Origin: Oligoflexia bacterium
GTDB taxonomy: Bacteria > Bdellovibrionota > UBA1018
Length of the DNA stretch: 58,994 nucleotides
Assembly (NCBI GenBank): GCA_014378465.1
Contig: JACMNQ010000030.1
Span: forward strand, 1-58,994
Reading direction: 5' to 3'
Shown piece after piece: positions 1 to 9,045 of this stretch. Position 1 is the stretch's first letter, and every line of letters begins with the position of its first letter. Position numbers and translations under genes: made by a program. A model generated the notes under the pieces. The model was given only the letters and a program-made list of their open reading frames with translations, did no database searches and had not been told where the DNA came from.

Positions 1-57
1 ATTCTCAAACGCAGAGGTTCAGTCGTTCAGACGATTGATGTGGCCAACGAACTCTGA
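1..57 (+). CDS. C-terminal tail of an upstream gene (partial)
   Basis: An open frame runs in from the left edge and ends with TGA at 55-57. It encodes 18 residues ending in LKRRGSVVQTIDVANEL. The piece looks coding (helix-like, balanced composition) but is too short to identify. The pattern LKxRG...A.DVA resembles the end of an Alba-type nucleic-acid-binding domain; that is only a guess. It lies 131 bp upstream of the cyclase start on the same strand. Confidence 0.35.
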   Translation: MLKRRGSVVQTIDVANEL

Positions 58-188
58 GAGGACTGGAAACCGATGTCTCCAGCGTCAAAAATATTCCATT
101 GAGACGCTCGCTCGGTGCGGCGTTCACTTGTGAATTTTCTTTCATAAGGGACTTGTCTAAATGCAGCTTCAATTCCTATAATGGAGTG

Positions 189-845
189 ATGTCCGAAGAA
201 AGCTGGTTTGCCTCAGTACCCAAGACTCTGGCCTCAGTGGGGCCTTCGACCACTTTCCAGAGCACGGTCCTGGTCTGCGACATCCGCGGCTTCACTCAGT
301 TGCTCGAGAAGACCACTCCTGAGGATGCCTTCCAGTTCATCGAAAAATTCCTGCATAGCCTGACTCTTGCGGTGATTCAGGAAGGGGGGAGCGTGAACAA
401 CCTCACAGGCGACGGCTTTCTGGCGCAATTCGGAATCGGACTTTTTGATGACAGTCATGCCCTGAGGGCCGTCAATTGCGCGATCGAGCTTCGGCAGCGA
501 CTTCAGAAGCTGAATCGCGAGCTGCATATCGCCCGAGATACGACTTTCCGGATCGGGATCGGACTTCACTCGGGGGTGATCGCAGGCGGCCATGTTCAGC
601 TGGGTCACTTCAGCAGCTTTCTGATTGTGGGTGATACCATCAATGTGGCCGCGCGCATTGAAAGCCTGACCAAGGATTTCGCGGTTGATATCCTTCTTTC
701 CTCCGCGACCTTCGACAAAGTCAAAGACCACCACAAGTTCATGCCGATGGCTCCTCGGGCGGTGAAGGGAAAGTCCGAGATGCTCGCGACTTACTGGATC
801 CCTCCCCAGGCCAAAACACTACGAAACTACATCCTGGAGATTTGA
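189..845 (+). CDS. Class III adenylate/guanylate cyclase-domain protein with atypical substrate residues
   Basis: This 218-residue protein is almost entirely one class III nucleotide cyclase catalytic domain, with no membrane segment or sensor domain. Visible landmarks are the first metal aspartate in VLVCDIRGFTQL (about residue 30), the second metal aspartate in LTGDGFLAQFG, and the transition-state Asn/Arg pair in VGDTINVAARIES. The usual adenine-reading lysine (K-x-x-G-D) is Asn here (N-L-T-G-D), and the partner Asp/Thr before the VGDTIN loop is Leu. Purine choice may therefore be altered, or activity lost. The ATG at 189 was chosen because the domain begins soon after it; an in-frame ATG at 99 would add 30 unremarkable residues. 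The stop overlaps the ribosome-binding region of the next gene, so the two are probably co-translated. Confidence 0.8.
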   Translation: MSEESWFASVPKTLASVGPSTTFQSTVLVCDIRGFTQLLEKTTPEDAFQFIEKFLHSLTLAVIQEGGSVNNLTGDGFLAQFGIGLFDDSHALRAVNCAIELRQRLQKLNRELHIARDTTFRIGIGLHSGVIAGGHVQLGHFSSFLIVGDTINVAARIESLTKDFAVDILLSSATFDKVKDHHKFMPMAPRAVKGKSEMLATYWIPPQAKTLRNYILEI

Positions 846-847
846 AG

Positions 848-1168
848 ATGACTCAAGACCTGAGACTGTTGAACGATTCCCAACTACTCACTCAGTATGC
901 TGAAACTGAGATCGTGAAGAGGGCATCAGTACTGGCATGTGAATGTCCAAGTCAGTTGGTTCTGATCCTTGCCCGGATTCGCGAGTTCCAGACCTACGAG
1001 CAGAACTGCATACTGAAGTCAGAAAAAGATCGGGAAACGCACGAGTGGCTCTATGATCAGGCCATCAACCTGGACCAGATGCTGTCAGCGACGATCATCC
1101 AACTCGCCCGACTCGAAGGGATGGTCGACTCCGAAAACCGGATCGTTGAGCATCCTGTCGCAAACTGA
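848..1168 (+). CDS. Small unknown protein coupled to the cyclase
   Basis: A 106-residue soluble protein that I do not recognise. It is largely helical by composition (many Leu, Glu, Gln, Arg), with a conspicuous LACECPSQLVLILARIREFQTY stretch broken here only by position, and two cysteines near residue 30. There is no signal peptide or membrane segment. The ATG at 848 lies 2 bp after the cyclase TGA (843-845), and GGAG at 836-839 sits inside the cyclase gene, so translation is probably coupled. It could be a regulator or partner of the cyclase; this rests only on position. An in-frame TTG at 842 is a possible alternative start. It converges on the mutase gene with a 2-bp gap. Confidence 0.65.
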   Translation: MTQDLRLLNDSQLLTQYAETEIVKRASVLACECPSQLVLILARIREFQTYEQNCILKSEKDRETHEWLYDQAINLDQMLSATIIQLARLEGMVDSENRIVEHPVAN

Positions 1169-1170
1169 AC

Positions 1171-2772
1171 TCAAAACCCTGAATAATCCTGAAAAAGTCC
1201 GAAGACTTTTCTCATGGAGTCCGAGATTTCTCCCAGCGTGGCACCGGCCTTGGCGGCATGGATGATCAGGACCTGCATGTTCTCCTGCCCCTTGGCGCCG
1301 GCTTCGAGCGCTTTCAGGGATGCATCCACTGCAGCCTGAGATCGCTTGGCTTTGTAAGCAGTCAGGCGTTCCACTGCAGAACGTTCGAGCGCTGCGGGGA
1401 TCTTCAGCAGTTCCATCGGAGCTGAATCTCCCTGATCCGCAAAGCAGTTCACTCCCACGACTTTGATCCGGCCCGCGTCGATTCCGCGCTGGTCATTGTA
1501 TGCGGAGTTCAGAATCTCGTTCTGGATGTACCCTTCTTCGATGCACTTGACGGTCCCGCCGCGAGTGTCGATTTCCTCCAGGTACTTCCAGGTTCGGGCT
1601 TCGAGTTCACTCGTGAGCGATTCGACGAAGTAACTTCCGGCAAGAGGATCCACCGTCTGCGTGACATTGGTTTCGCAAGCGATGACCTGCTGAGTGCGGA
1701 GCGCAAGGCGAGCCGAAGCTTCAGTCGGCAGTGCCAGAGCTTCATCCAGAGAATTGGTGTGCAGAGATTGGGTCCCGCCGAGCACCGCGGACAGAGTCTG
1801 CGCGGCCACGCGCACGACGTTGTTCATCGGCTGCTGCGCCGTGAGAGTGGATCCCGCCGTCTGCGAGTGAAAGCGCAGAGTCCAACTCCTCGGATCCTTC
1901 GCAAAAAAACGCTCCTTCATGAGCTTCGCCCAGATCCTGCGAGCCGCGCGGAATTTGGCGATCTCCTCGAAGAAGTCACTGTGCACATTGAAGAAGAACG
2001 AAAGCTGGCCTGCGAATTGGTCCACATCGAGCCCAGTTTTCACTGCGGCATCGGTATAGGCGATGGCGTTGGCGAAGGTGAAAGCGAGTTCCTGGACGGC
2101 CGTCGAGCCCGCTTCGCGAATGTGATAGCCTGAGATGCTGATCGGATTCCATTTCGGCGTGTTCTTCGCGCACCAGTCGAACATGTCGGTGGTGATTCGC
2201 AGGGCTCCTTCTGGAGGATAGATGTAGTTGCCGCGGGCAATGTATTCTTTCAGGACATCATTCTGAAGTGTCCCGCGCAGATCTTTCACCGCTGCGCCCT
2301 TTTCCTCAGCAATGGTGACGTAAAATGCGAAGAGAATGCTCGCAGTCGCGTTGATCGTCATGGAGGTCGAGACTTTCGCCAGATCAATCCCGTCGAAGAG
2401 AGTGCGCATGTCGTCCAGAGTCGCGATCGAAACTCCGACTTTGCCGACTTCGCCTTTGGAGCGCACGTGGTCAGGATCGTAACCCAGCTGGGTCGGAAGA
2501 TCGAAAGCGACCGACAGCCCCGTGGTTCCCTGAGAGAGCAGGTACAGGTAGCGTTTATTGGATTCTTCCGCCGTTCCGAAGCCCGCGTATTGGCGCATCG
2601 TCCAGGTGCGGCCCCGGTACATGTCCTTCTGAACTCCCCGAGTGAAAGGGTACTTGCCCGGTTCGCCGAGGTAGGACTTCGCAGCGCTGTCGGCTGCTGA
2701 AGTCAGTGAAGTATCTGAAGGCCAGTAGGTTTCCTGGATCGGGATGCCGGAACGTGTGTAGAATTCAGCCAT
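1171..2772 (-). CDS. Methylmalonyl-CoA mutase large subunit without B12-binding domain
   Basis: The 533-residue protein matches the substrate-binding TIM-barrel part of acyl-CoA mutases and converts (R)-methylmalonyl-CoA to succinyl-CoA together with a cobalamin subunit. Full-length MutB is about 720 residues; the C-terminal B12 domain (DxHxxG) is absent. This is therefore the two-subunit type, whose small subunit is not in this window. The active-site Tyr in [13 protein letters not shown] and the Arg in [12 protein letters not shown] are kept. They favour methylmalonyl-CoA over isobutyryl-CoA, whose mutase has Phe and Gln there. AGGAG lies 7 bp before the ATG. It is the last gene of a carboxylase-mutase operon, 27 bp after the biotin carrier gene. 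A related mutase with another branched acyl-CoA substrate remains possible. Confidence 0.85.
   Translation of the reverse strand: MAEFYTRSGIPIQETYWPSDTSLTSAADSAAKSYLGEPGKYPFTRGVQKDMYRGRTWTMRQYAGFGTAEESNKRYLYLLSQGTTGLSVAFDLPTQLGYDPDHVRSKGEVGKVGVSIATLDDMRTLFDGIDLAKVSTSMTINATASILFAFYVTIAEEKGAAVKDLRGTLQNDVLKEYIARGNYIYPPEGALRITTDMFDWCAKNTPKWNPISISGYHIREAGSTAVQELAFTFANAIAYTDAAVKTGLDVDQFAGQLSFFFNVHSDFFEEIAKFRAARRIWAKLMKERFFAKDPRSWTLRFHSQTAGSTLTAQQPMNNVVRVAAQTLSAVLGGTQSLHTNSLDEALALPTEASARLALRTQQVIACETNVTQTVDPLAGSYFVESLTSELEARTWKYLEEIDTRGGTVKCIEEGYIQNEILNSAYNDQRGIDAGRIKVVGVNCFADQGDSAPMELLKIPAALERSAVERLTAYKAKRSQAAVDASLKALEAGAKGQENMQVLIIHAAKAGATLGEISDSMRKVFGLFQDYSGF
1193..1210. terminator. Weak hairpin between convergent genes
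   Basis: AAAAGTC-CGAA-GACTTTT forms a 7-bp stem with A and T flanks on both sides. It overlaps the last codons of the mutase gene and lies just downstream of the + strand small gene. With only 2 bp between the convergent genes, it may serve as a shared terminator. The stem is short and AT-rich, so this is tentative. Confidence 0.3.
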
Positions 2773-2799
2773 GTGATGCTCCTGATGCTTCGAAAGAAC

Positions 2800-3327
2800 T
2801 TACTCCAGAATGATGAGATGAGCGCCGCTCTCGACTGCCTGACCTTCGGTGACCTTGAGTTCGGCGATTTTGCCGGCATGGGGAGCGCGAATTTCATTCT
2901 CCATCTTCATCGCTTCCATCACGAGAAGTGGTTGATCCTTCTGTACCTCATCCCCCTGCTTGATCAGAACGCGGATGATTTTGCCCGGCATCTGAGCCCG
3001 GACACGGACACCCTTCTTCTGCGCGCCTTCGGCAGAGGCGACCAGCTCTTCGCCTTCGCGAACGAAAGACAGATTTTCCCAGCCCAGCTCGGTACCGCGC
3101 TCGGATACTTTGAATTTCAGGCCGGTTTCGGCTTCGTTCGGTTCACCCGAAATATCGAAGCCATAAACGCCATTGGCCAACTCGATCCAGATTCCGTCCG
3201 AATCCTTGCGCCACTGAACGTCCATCTTTTTTCCGCCGACTTCAACCTGGGTCTTGCCCGTGGCGCCGCGAGGTGCGGATTTCCACGTCAACTCGATCGA
3301 TCCAACTTTGCCTTTGAGTGAACTCAT
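2800..3327 (-). CDS. Biotin carboxyl carrier protein (propionyl/acetyl-CoA carboxylase)
   Basis: A 175-residue carrier with the biotinylation motif EAMKMEN near the C-terminus, inside a typical lipoyl/biotinyl fold (MPGKIIRVLIKQGDEVQKDQ ... GQAVESGAHLIILE). The N-terminal ~95 residues form a less conserved region, possibly a subunit-contact domain. The ATG at 3325-3327 overlaps the biotin carboxylase stop as ATGA, which fixes the start and implies coupled translation. It swings carboxybiotin between the biotin carboxylase and the carboxyltransferase encoded upstream. Here carrier and carboxylase are separate polypeptides; in many PCC enzymes they are fused into one alpha chain. Confidence 0.88.
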   Translation of the reverse strand: MSSLKGKVGSIELTWKSAPRGATGKTQVEVGGKKMDVQWRKDSDGIWIELANGVYGFDISGEPNEAETGLKFKVSERGTELGWENLSFVREGEELVASAEGAQKKGVRVRAQMPGKIIRVLIKQGDEVQKDQPLLVMEAMKMENEIRAPHAGKIAELKVTEGQAVESGAHLIILE

Positions 3328-4880
3328 GAGCGAACCCCTTCCCATTTGGCGAGTCGCGCCCAATTGGAGCGCATTTCATTGGTGTGTCCGGAGCCGCCTT
3401 CCAGAGTCGTCTCCTGGGAGGACACGAGAAGCTGATAGAGACTGAGAGCAATTGCCGCCTCTGTGCTTGGAGCCTCATCCTTGAACTGAGTCAGGTCCGG
3501 ATTCCGAGGGATCAGATCCGTCGGCGTGTCGCCTTGGATGACCATCTCGTTACGGGACAGCTTTCTGAGGAACTCCAGATTGGTTCGCAGCGAACCCACT
3601 CTCTGGCCGTTGGCCTTCTTTGGCGGCTCGACTCGAGTTTCATCGAGAGACACTCGCATACGACCGATCGCTTCTTCGCGAGTGGATCCCCAGACGGAGA
3701 TCTTCGAAATCATCGGATCGTAATTCACACTCACTTCACCTGCACTGGTGAAGGCCGTGTCGAATCGCACGAACGCACCGGCCGGGAGCTGGATCGCGCC
3801 TATCGGGCCCGGAGCTGGCAGGAAATGGTGAGGATCTTCTGCGTAGAGGCGAACTTCGATCGAGGAGCCGCGGCGTTCTGGAATCGCCGGCAACGTGAAT
3901 TCACCTGCTGCAAGCAGAAGCTGCCAGGCGACGAGATCCACTCCCGTCACCCACTCCGTCACCGGGTGCTCGACCTGGAGGCGTGTGTTCATCTCGAGAA
4001 AGTAAAAGCTGCCTTCGCCGTCCACGATGAACTCCAGAGTCCCTGCTCCGGCGTAGTTCACATTTTCGGCGATCTTGATCGCGGCAGCGAACATGGCGTC
4101 GCGAGTCTTGGGATGGAGATTGAGAATCGGTGAAGGAGTCTCTTCCCAGACCTTCTGATGGCGTCTCTGAATCGAGCACTCGCGCTCACCCAGATGGACC
4201 GCTTTCCCTTTTCCATCGCCGAAGACCTGGATCTCGACGTGATGGGGCTCCAGAATGAGTTTCTCGACATACATCGAGCCATCCCCGAACGCGCCCAGTG
4301 CTTCACGAGAAGCGCCTTCGAAAGCGGCCGCGATCTCGGCTTCGCTGTCCACACGCCGCATCCCCTTGCCACCGCCGCCAGCCGCAGCCTTGAGCAGGAT
4401 CGGGTACTTGATCTCGCGGGCGAACTTCGCGGCTTCAGCAGCGTTGGGCACGGCTCCGGGACTCCCGGGAACTCGAGGCAGCTTGAGCTTGTCGACCGTG
4501 GCGCGTGCCTGGATCTTGTCACCCATGAGTCGCATGCTTTCGGCGGAGGGGCCGACGAATGTGATTCCGGCTTCCTGACAGGCGTCAGCGAAACTCGCAC
4601 GCTCACTCAAGAATCCGTAACCCGGGTGAATGAACTTCGCTCCGGAAGCTTTCGCGGCCTTCAGCACGTTCTCAATGTTGAGGTAACTGTCCTTCGGCGC
4701 CGCTCCTCCGACCAGGTAAGCCTGATCACAGACACGCACGTGTTCGGCGAATCGATCGGCTTCAGAATAGATCGCGACGGTCGGAAAGCCAAGCGCTCGG
4801 CAGGTCCGAGCGATGCGGATCGCGATTTCGCCGCGATTGGCGATGAGGACAGGCGCTCTCTTCTTAGTCTGTATGGACAT
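3324..4880 (-). CDS. Biotin carboxylase subunit of an acyl-CoA carboxylase
   Basis: This 518-residue ATP-grasp enzyme carboxylates biotin on the carrier using bicarbonate and ATP. Diagnostic stretches are VLIANRGEIAIRIARTCRAL at the start, the Gly-rich ATP loop AAAGGGGKGMRRV, ECSIQRRHQKVWEE, and the catalytic EMNTRLQVEHPVTEWVTG. It is longer than E. coli AccC (449), with about 60 extra C-terminal residues that may contact its partners. AAGGA lies 8 bp before the ATG. It sits between carboxyltransferase and carrier genes in the order CT-BC-BCCP-mutase, so propionyl-CoA carboxylation is the likely role. Acetyl-CoA as a second substrate cannot be excluded. Confidence 0.88.
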   Translation of the reverse strand: MSIQTKKRAPVLIANRGEIAIRIARTCRALGFPTVAIYSEADRFAEHVRVCDQAYLVGGAAPKDSYLNIENVLKAAKASGAKFIHPGYGFLSERASFADACQEAGITFVGPSAESMRLMGDKIQARATVDKLKLPRVPGSPGAVPNAAEAAKFAREIKYPILLKAAAGGGGKGMRRVDSEAEIAAAFEGASREALGAFGDGSMYVEKLILEPHHVEIQVFGDGKGKAVHLGERECSIQRRHQKVWEETPSPILNLHPKTRDAMFAAAIKIAENVNYAGAGTLEFIVDGEGSFYFLEMNTRLQVEHPVTEWVTGVDLVAWQLLLAAGEFTLPAIPERRGSSIEVRLYAEDPHHFLPAPGPIGAIQLPAGAFVRFDTAFTSAGEVSVNYDPMISKISVWGSTREEAIGRMRVSLDETRVEPPKKANGQRVGSLRTNLEFLRKLSRNEMVIQGDTPTDLIPRNPDLTQFKDEAPSTEAAIALSLYQLLVSSQETTLEGGSGHTNEMRSNWARLAKWEGVRS

Positions 4881-4924
4881 GGGTGTTCCTTTTCAGCATG
4901 AGGTCAGCGATGAGCAAGAAGCTC

Positions 4925-6574
4925 TCAAAGCGGAATATTTCCATGTTTGCGTGAGGGTCCGCGCTCGCGTTTTCCTTCAAGGGCCTTGAGACCGTTGATC
5001 AACAGGCGACGGGTTTCTTCCGGTGCAATCACTTCGTCCACGTATCCGAGCTCTGCGGCCTTGTAGGGATTAGCGAAAGTATTGCGGTAAAGGTCGACCA
5101 GGCGAGTCCTCTCCTCGGCGAGGCGTCCGGCTTTTTCCGCTGCCAGGATTTCCTTGCGATAGAGAATGTTGATTGCCCCTTCCGGGCCCATGACGGCAAT
5201 TTCAGCTGTAGGATATGCGAAATTAAAGTCAGCCCGAATGTGTTTTGATGCCATGACGTCGTAAGCGCCGCCGTAGGCCTTGCGAGTGATGACAGTCAGC
5301 TTCGGCACCGTGGCCTCCGCATAGGCATAGAGCAGTTTCGCTCCATGCTTGATGATGCCGCCATGCTCCTGCTCCGTTCCCGGCAAAAAGCCCGGAACAT
5401 CGACGAAAGTCACGAGTGGAATATTGAAGGAGTCACAGAACCGGACAAAGCGCGCCGCTTTCACGGAAGCTTCGATGTCGAGGCACCCTGCAAGATGGAT
5501 CGGTTGATTGCCGACGATTCCAACCGTCTTGCCCGCCATTCGAGCGAAGCCCACCACGATGTTCTTGGCGTAACCCGCGTGAACTTCAGTGTACTTGCCA
5601 TCATCCACCACGTCAGCGATCAGGCGACGCATGTCGTAAGGCTTGTTGGGAGAATCGGGAAGAATCTTCGCGATCTCAGCGCAAGGGCGGTCAGCGGGAT
5701 CCGCCAGAGCCAGGGCAGGCGCCATGTCGAGATTGTTCGAAGGCAGCATGCCGATCAGGTCGCGTACGGCCTTCAGGCACGCGCGTTCATTCGGGAGCAC
5801 GAAGTGACAGACGCCGCTCTTCTCCGAATGAGTTTCCGCACCACCCAGAACTTCTTTGGTCACTTCTTCGTGAGTCACGGTCTTGATGACGTCCGGACCG
5901 GTGACAAACATGTAGGAGTTGCTCTCCACCATGAAGATGAAGTCGGTGATCGCAGGGCTGTACACTGCCCCGCCGGCGCAAGGCCCGAGAATCACGCTGA
6001 TCTGCGGGATCACGCCACTGGCCTGAGTGTTTCTCCAGAAAATTTCAGCGTAGCCGCCGAGACTTTCGACACCTTCCTGAATGCGAGCGCCACCCGAATC
6101 GTTCAGTCCGATGATCGGGGACCCGGTCTTGATGGCCAGGTCCATGACTTTGCAGATCTTCGAAGCATGAGCTCCGGAAAGGCTGCCCCCGAACACGGTG
6201 AAATCCTGCGAGTAAACGTAAACGGTTCTGCCTTCGATCGAGCCGTACCCCGTGACGACTCCGTCACCGAGAAACTTCTGGTTCTGCATTTCGAAATCGG
6301 AGCAGCGGTGCACGACGAATTTATCCAGTTCGACGAAACTTCCGGGATCAAGAAAAGCTTCGATGCGCTCACGAGCGGTCATCTTTCCAGCGGCGTGCTG
6401 TTTGGCAACTCGGTCCTCGCCTCCGCCAGCTTCGGCAAGACGATCTTTCTCAGCCAATTCCTTCAACTTTTGCAAATGGGGCATATGCCTATTTGCATAC
6501 ACGGGGATCGGGGCGGTGTCATGGATTTTGGCCACCGCGGACCCTTTAAACAGCTCTGAGTGAGTTCCACGCAT
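4925..6574 (-). CDS. pccB: Propionyl-CoA carboxylase beta (carboxyltransferase) subunit
   Basis: The enzyme transfers the carboxyl group from carboxybiotin to propionyl-CoA. It shows both crotonase-like halves: [20 protein letters not shown] and [12 protein letters not shown] in the first, [20 protein letters not shown] and [19 protein letters not shown] residues in the second. The C-terminus KHGNIPL is characteristic of PccB. Length is 549 from the ATG at 6574 (AAGG nearby). A GTG at 6535 behind AAAGGG, or the ATG at 6484 beginning MPHLQ, would give lengths closer to the family; the first 13-30 residues are therefore uncertain. It is the first gene of the carboxylase-mutase operon. Methylmalonyl-CoA epimerase is not seen nearby. 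Confidence 0.9.
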   Translation of the reverse strand: MRGTHSELFKGSAVAKIHDTAPIPVYANRHMPHLQKLKELAEKDRLAEAGGGEDRVAKQHAAGKMTARERIEAFLDPGSFVELDKFVVHRCSDFEMQNQKFLGDGVVTGYGSIEGRTVYVYSQDFTVFGGSLSGAHASKICKVMDLAIKTGSPIIGLNDSGGARIQEGVESLGGYAEIFWRNTQASGVIPQISVILGPCAGGAVYSPAITDFIFMVESNSYMFVTGPDVIKTVTHEEVTKEVLGGAETHSEKSGVCHFVLPNERACLKAVRDLIGMLPSNNLDMAPALALADPADRPCAEIAKILPDSPNKPYDMRRLIADVVDDGKYTEVHAGYAKNIVVGFARMAGKTVGIVGNQPIHLAGCLDIEASVKAARFVRFCDSFNIPLVTFVDVPGFLPGTEQEHGGIIKHGAKLLYAYAEATVPKLTVITRKAYGGAYDVMASKHIRADFNFAYPTAEIAVMGPEGAINILYRKEILAAEKAGRLAEERTRLVDLYRNTFANPYKAAELGYVDEVIAPEETRRLLINGLKALEGKRERGPSRKHGNIPL

Positions 6575-6643
6575 ACCCTTCGCAGGATCTGCGCTTCAAG
6601 ATCCTCTCCCTTCAAGCCACCAGCCGCGACGCGGGGCGTGAAC

Positions 6644-9043
6644 TCAGTACCGGCTGCTCCACTCGAGAAATGCGCTCAAGCCATTCTGCTCAGTGGCCGA
6701 CGAGCCACTCGAGCCGTTCGCGAAGTCGGTGGTGACCGTCCAGTGCTTGCTCAGGCGCCTGCGCACGCCGATGTGTTCGCTTCCCGCTGCACTGGTTCCG
6801 AGATTCAGGGAAGTGCCTTCGCCAAGCTTCACTTTCGCGGACACTTCGCGACTCTCGGGATCGTAGCCCAGACTTTCAATGGGAGTGGAGGCGAGAACAT
6901 AGAGAGACGCCAGGCCCACTGCACCGTCGGCCATGGCGGCTTTGGCGTTCCCAACGGATTCGCCTTGGGTGGGTTCGAGCTCCTGCAGAGGTCGACCGAA
7001 GAGGAGCACTGCCACGAGCTGATCTTCCGCGAGAGGAGGCTCACTGACCATCTTCACCTGCGGTTTGTCTGAAGTCCCGTAGATGAGAATCCGGATCACG
7101 TAATCCGTGTACGCCACCTGGATCGCACCATCCACAGTCGCAGGCTCATCCTTCGCGGATGGAAACTCCATCACGAAGCTTTCGAGCTTGGCATCCCGGC
7201 GAAAGAGCTTCAGGGGAAATTTGCCGACGCTCACGGAGCCCGTCATGGACTGGGACTCGGTCATCTTCGTGGAAATGAAGATCGGGATCGGCGCGTCCGC
7301 AAGATTGGACAAAATGTGGAGCGGCTTCCGCTCTGGAGTACGAATGGTCACTTTGTACTTCAAATGACTCTTTTCAGCCGCGACTGCCGCTTTCTTCGTC
7401 TTCTGCTCGTCTTCAATGCGTCGATCCGCCATCAGCTTGGGTGGCTTCTCCAGGTTGAGTCTCGGCAATGCCATGGAGATATCCGAGAGGACCACATCAA
7501 CAGTCACATCCTCGTCATAGACCGGCTCCTTTGCAGTGCCCGATTTCACGAGTGCAAACTCGCCATTGGCGTCGATATTCATCTTCTCGTGGGCTGACGC
7601 CAGACGGGTGGTCAGGTAGAGGGGAAATTTTCCGCCCTGAAGGTCGGCCTTTCCTTTTGCGCCGAATTCAATTCTGCCCGCCATGACATTGATCGGCGCT
7701 GGGACGGCCCACTTCGTCTTCTGAAACTTCTGAACGATCTTCTTGAAATCCGGGACCGCGATCTTGAATGCAAGATCCGTATTCACTTTGAATTTTTCCG
7801 GAAACTCTGCGGGAACGCCTGACAGAACGGCCTCGACGTGTCCTCCCCCTTCGAAGAGCGGAGTCAGAATCGGGTCGAAAACGAGACCCACTTTGCCGTC
7901 GATCAGCTTTGAAGCAGAAGGAGGATATGAAGTCTTCAGATCCGCAGTGAGCTTGCCGCCTGTCGACTGCGGCAGGTCCAGATTTGGAGCGTCTTTGAGA
8001 GAGGGCAAAATGATGTCAGCCGTGACCGGGCAATCGAGCAACAGGCGTCCCGGACTCGTTTCAGACTGCGAGACGCGCTTGAGATCCAGATTGCAGTTCC
8101 GGATGACCAGCTTCGGGGCGCTTGGGATGCCGCTGTGTACGATCGAATTCAGGTGTGCCTTGATCTCGTCCAATCGGTAGGAGCCATCCACTTTCGCGTG
8201 CACTTCCCGAGGCTTCTGCGCGTAGTGAGCCTTGACTCGGTAATCGAAGTCAAACTTGCCGACCGCAAGCTGCGTGAGATGCACATTGGCGTCCGCTTCA
8301 GTCTGAGGCGTCTTTCCTTTACGGGCCAATACCGCTTTGGCTTCCACTTGAGCCTTCCACGATCCCGTTCCGTCTTTCTTCGTATTTTCGAAATCAAACT
8401 TCGCGCGTGCCGATTGAACCAGCCTGGACTTTTCCGTCTCGAAAACCCCGATCCAGTGGCCGAGACCCGAAGTTTCATTCGCCGAAGCGAAATTGAAGGA
8501 ACCCTGCAGAGTTTCCTCGGCCATTTCATAGCGCCAGCGCTTGAGCTCCACTTTCAACGTCTGAACTTTCATCTGACTCAGGTTGATGAAACGATCAAAG
8601 GACCCCGATGACTTGTTCTGTTCATCAGAATTGGGCGGTTTTGGCTGAGTCTTTTTGACCAGGACGTCCCCCCCCAGAATTTCGACCGGACCGGCGGTGA
8701 AAAGCTTCACCGGCATCCCGAGTTCAACGTCAAATGCCAGAGCCAGTTTGTCAAAGCAGCCCGACGCGGCTTCCAGGTCAGCGCAGAGACCTTCGAAGGC
8801 GAAAGTGAAACTCTTGTTCTTCAGACTTTGAGAATCGGCAGTCACATGGGCGGCCTTCCACTGGATGTCCATCCCGCTCTTCCTGAGAAATCGCGGCGCC
8901 AAGGCAAGAGTCTTGTCATTGATGAGAACGGAGGGCTTCATGAGCACGACGCCCAGAGCGATCACGATGAGCAGGACAAGCGTCAGCAAGCTGAGCAAGG
9001 ACCACTTCACGACTTTAAGAAACTTCGATGCGATCGGGCCCAT
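6644..9043 (-). CDS. TamB-like inner-membrane/periplasmic translocation protein
   Basis: A 799-residue protein with a single N-terminal membrane anchor (LSLLTLVLLIVIALGVVLM, about residues 18-36), a long beta-rich periplasmic region and a C-terminal TamB (DUF490) domain ending LSAFLEWSSRY. Known TamB proteins bridge the inner and outer membranes and work with an Omp85 partner in outer-membrane protein or lipid transport. The ATG at 9043 starts 2 bp after the stop of the Omp85 gene, which supports a tamA-tamB operon. It is shorter than E. coli TamB (about 1250), so the periplasmic groove would span less distance. An in-frame upstream extension to 9184 would run through the partner gene and is rejected. 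Confidence 0.78.
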   Translation of the reverse strand: MGPIASKFLKVVKWSLLSLLTLVLLIVIALGVVLMKPSVLINDKTLALAPRFLRKSGMDIQWKAAHVTADSQSLKNKSFTFAFEGLCADLEAASGCFDKLALAFDVELGMPVKLFTAGPVEILGGDVLVKKTQPKPPNSDEQNKSSGSFDRFINLSQMKVQTLKVELKRWRYEMAEETLQGSFNFASANETSGLGHWIGVFETEKSRLVQSARAKFDFENTKKDGTGSWKAQVEAKAVLARKGKTPQTEADANVHLTQLAVGKFDFDYRVKAHYAQKPREVHAKVDGSYRLDEIKAHLNSIVHSGIPSAPKLVIRNCNLDLKRVSQSETSPGRLLLDCPVTADIILPSLKDAPNLDLPQSTGGKLTADLKTSYPPSASKLIDGKVGLVFDPILTPLFEGGGHVEAVLSGVPAEFPEKFKVNTDLAFKIAVPDFKKIVQKFQKTKWAVPAPINVMAGRIEFGAKGKADLQGGKFPLYLTTRLASAHEKMNIDANGEFALVKSGTAKEPVYDEDVTVDVVLSDISMALPRLNLEKPPKLMADRRIEDEQKTKKAAVAAEKSHLKYKVTIRTPERKPLHILSNLADAPIPIFISTKMTESQSMTGSVSVGKFPLKLFRRDAKLESFVMEFPSAKDEPATVDGAIQVAYTDYVIRILIYGTSDKPQVKMVSEPPLAEDQLVAVLLFGRPLQELEPTQGESVGNAKAAMADGAVGLASLYVLASTPIESLGYDPESREVSAKVKLGEGTSLNLGTSAAGSEHIGVRRRLSKHWTVTTDFANGSSGSSATEQNGLSAFLEWSSRY

Positions 9044-9045
9044 GC

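Noticed and set aside
5345..6559. Long + strand frame (404 codons) opposite pccB
   Set aside because: It is antisense to a well-defined carboxyltransferase and has no independent support.
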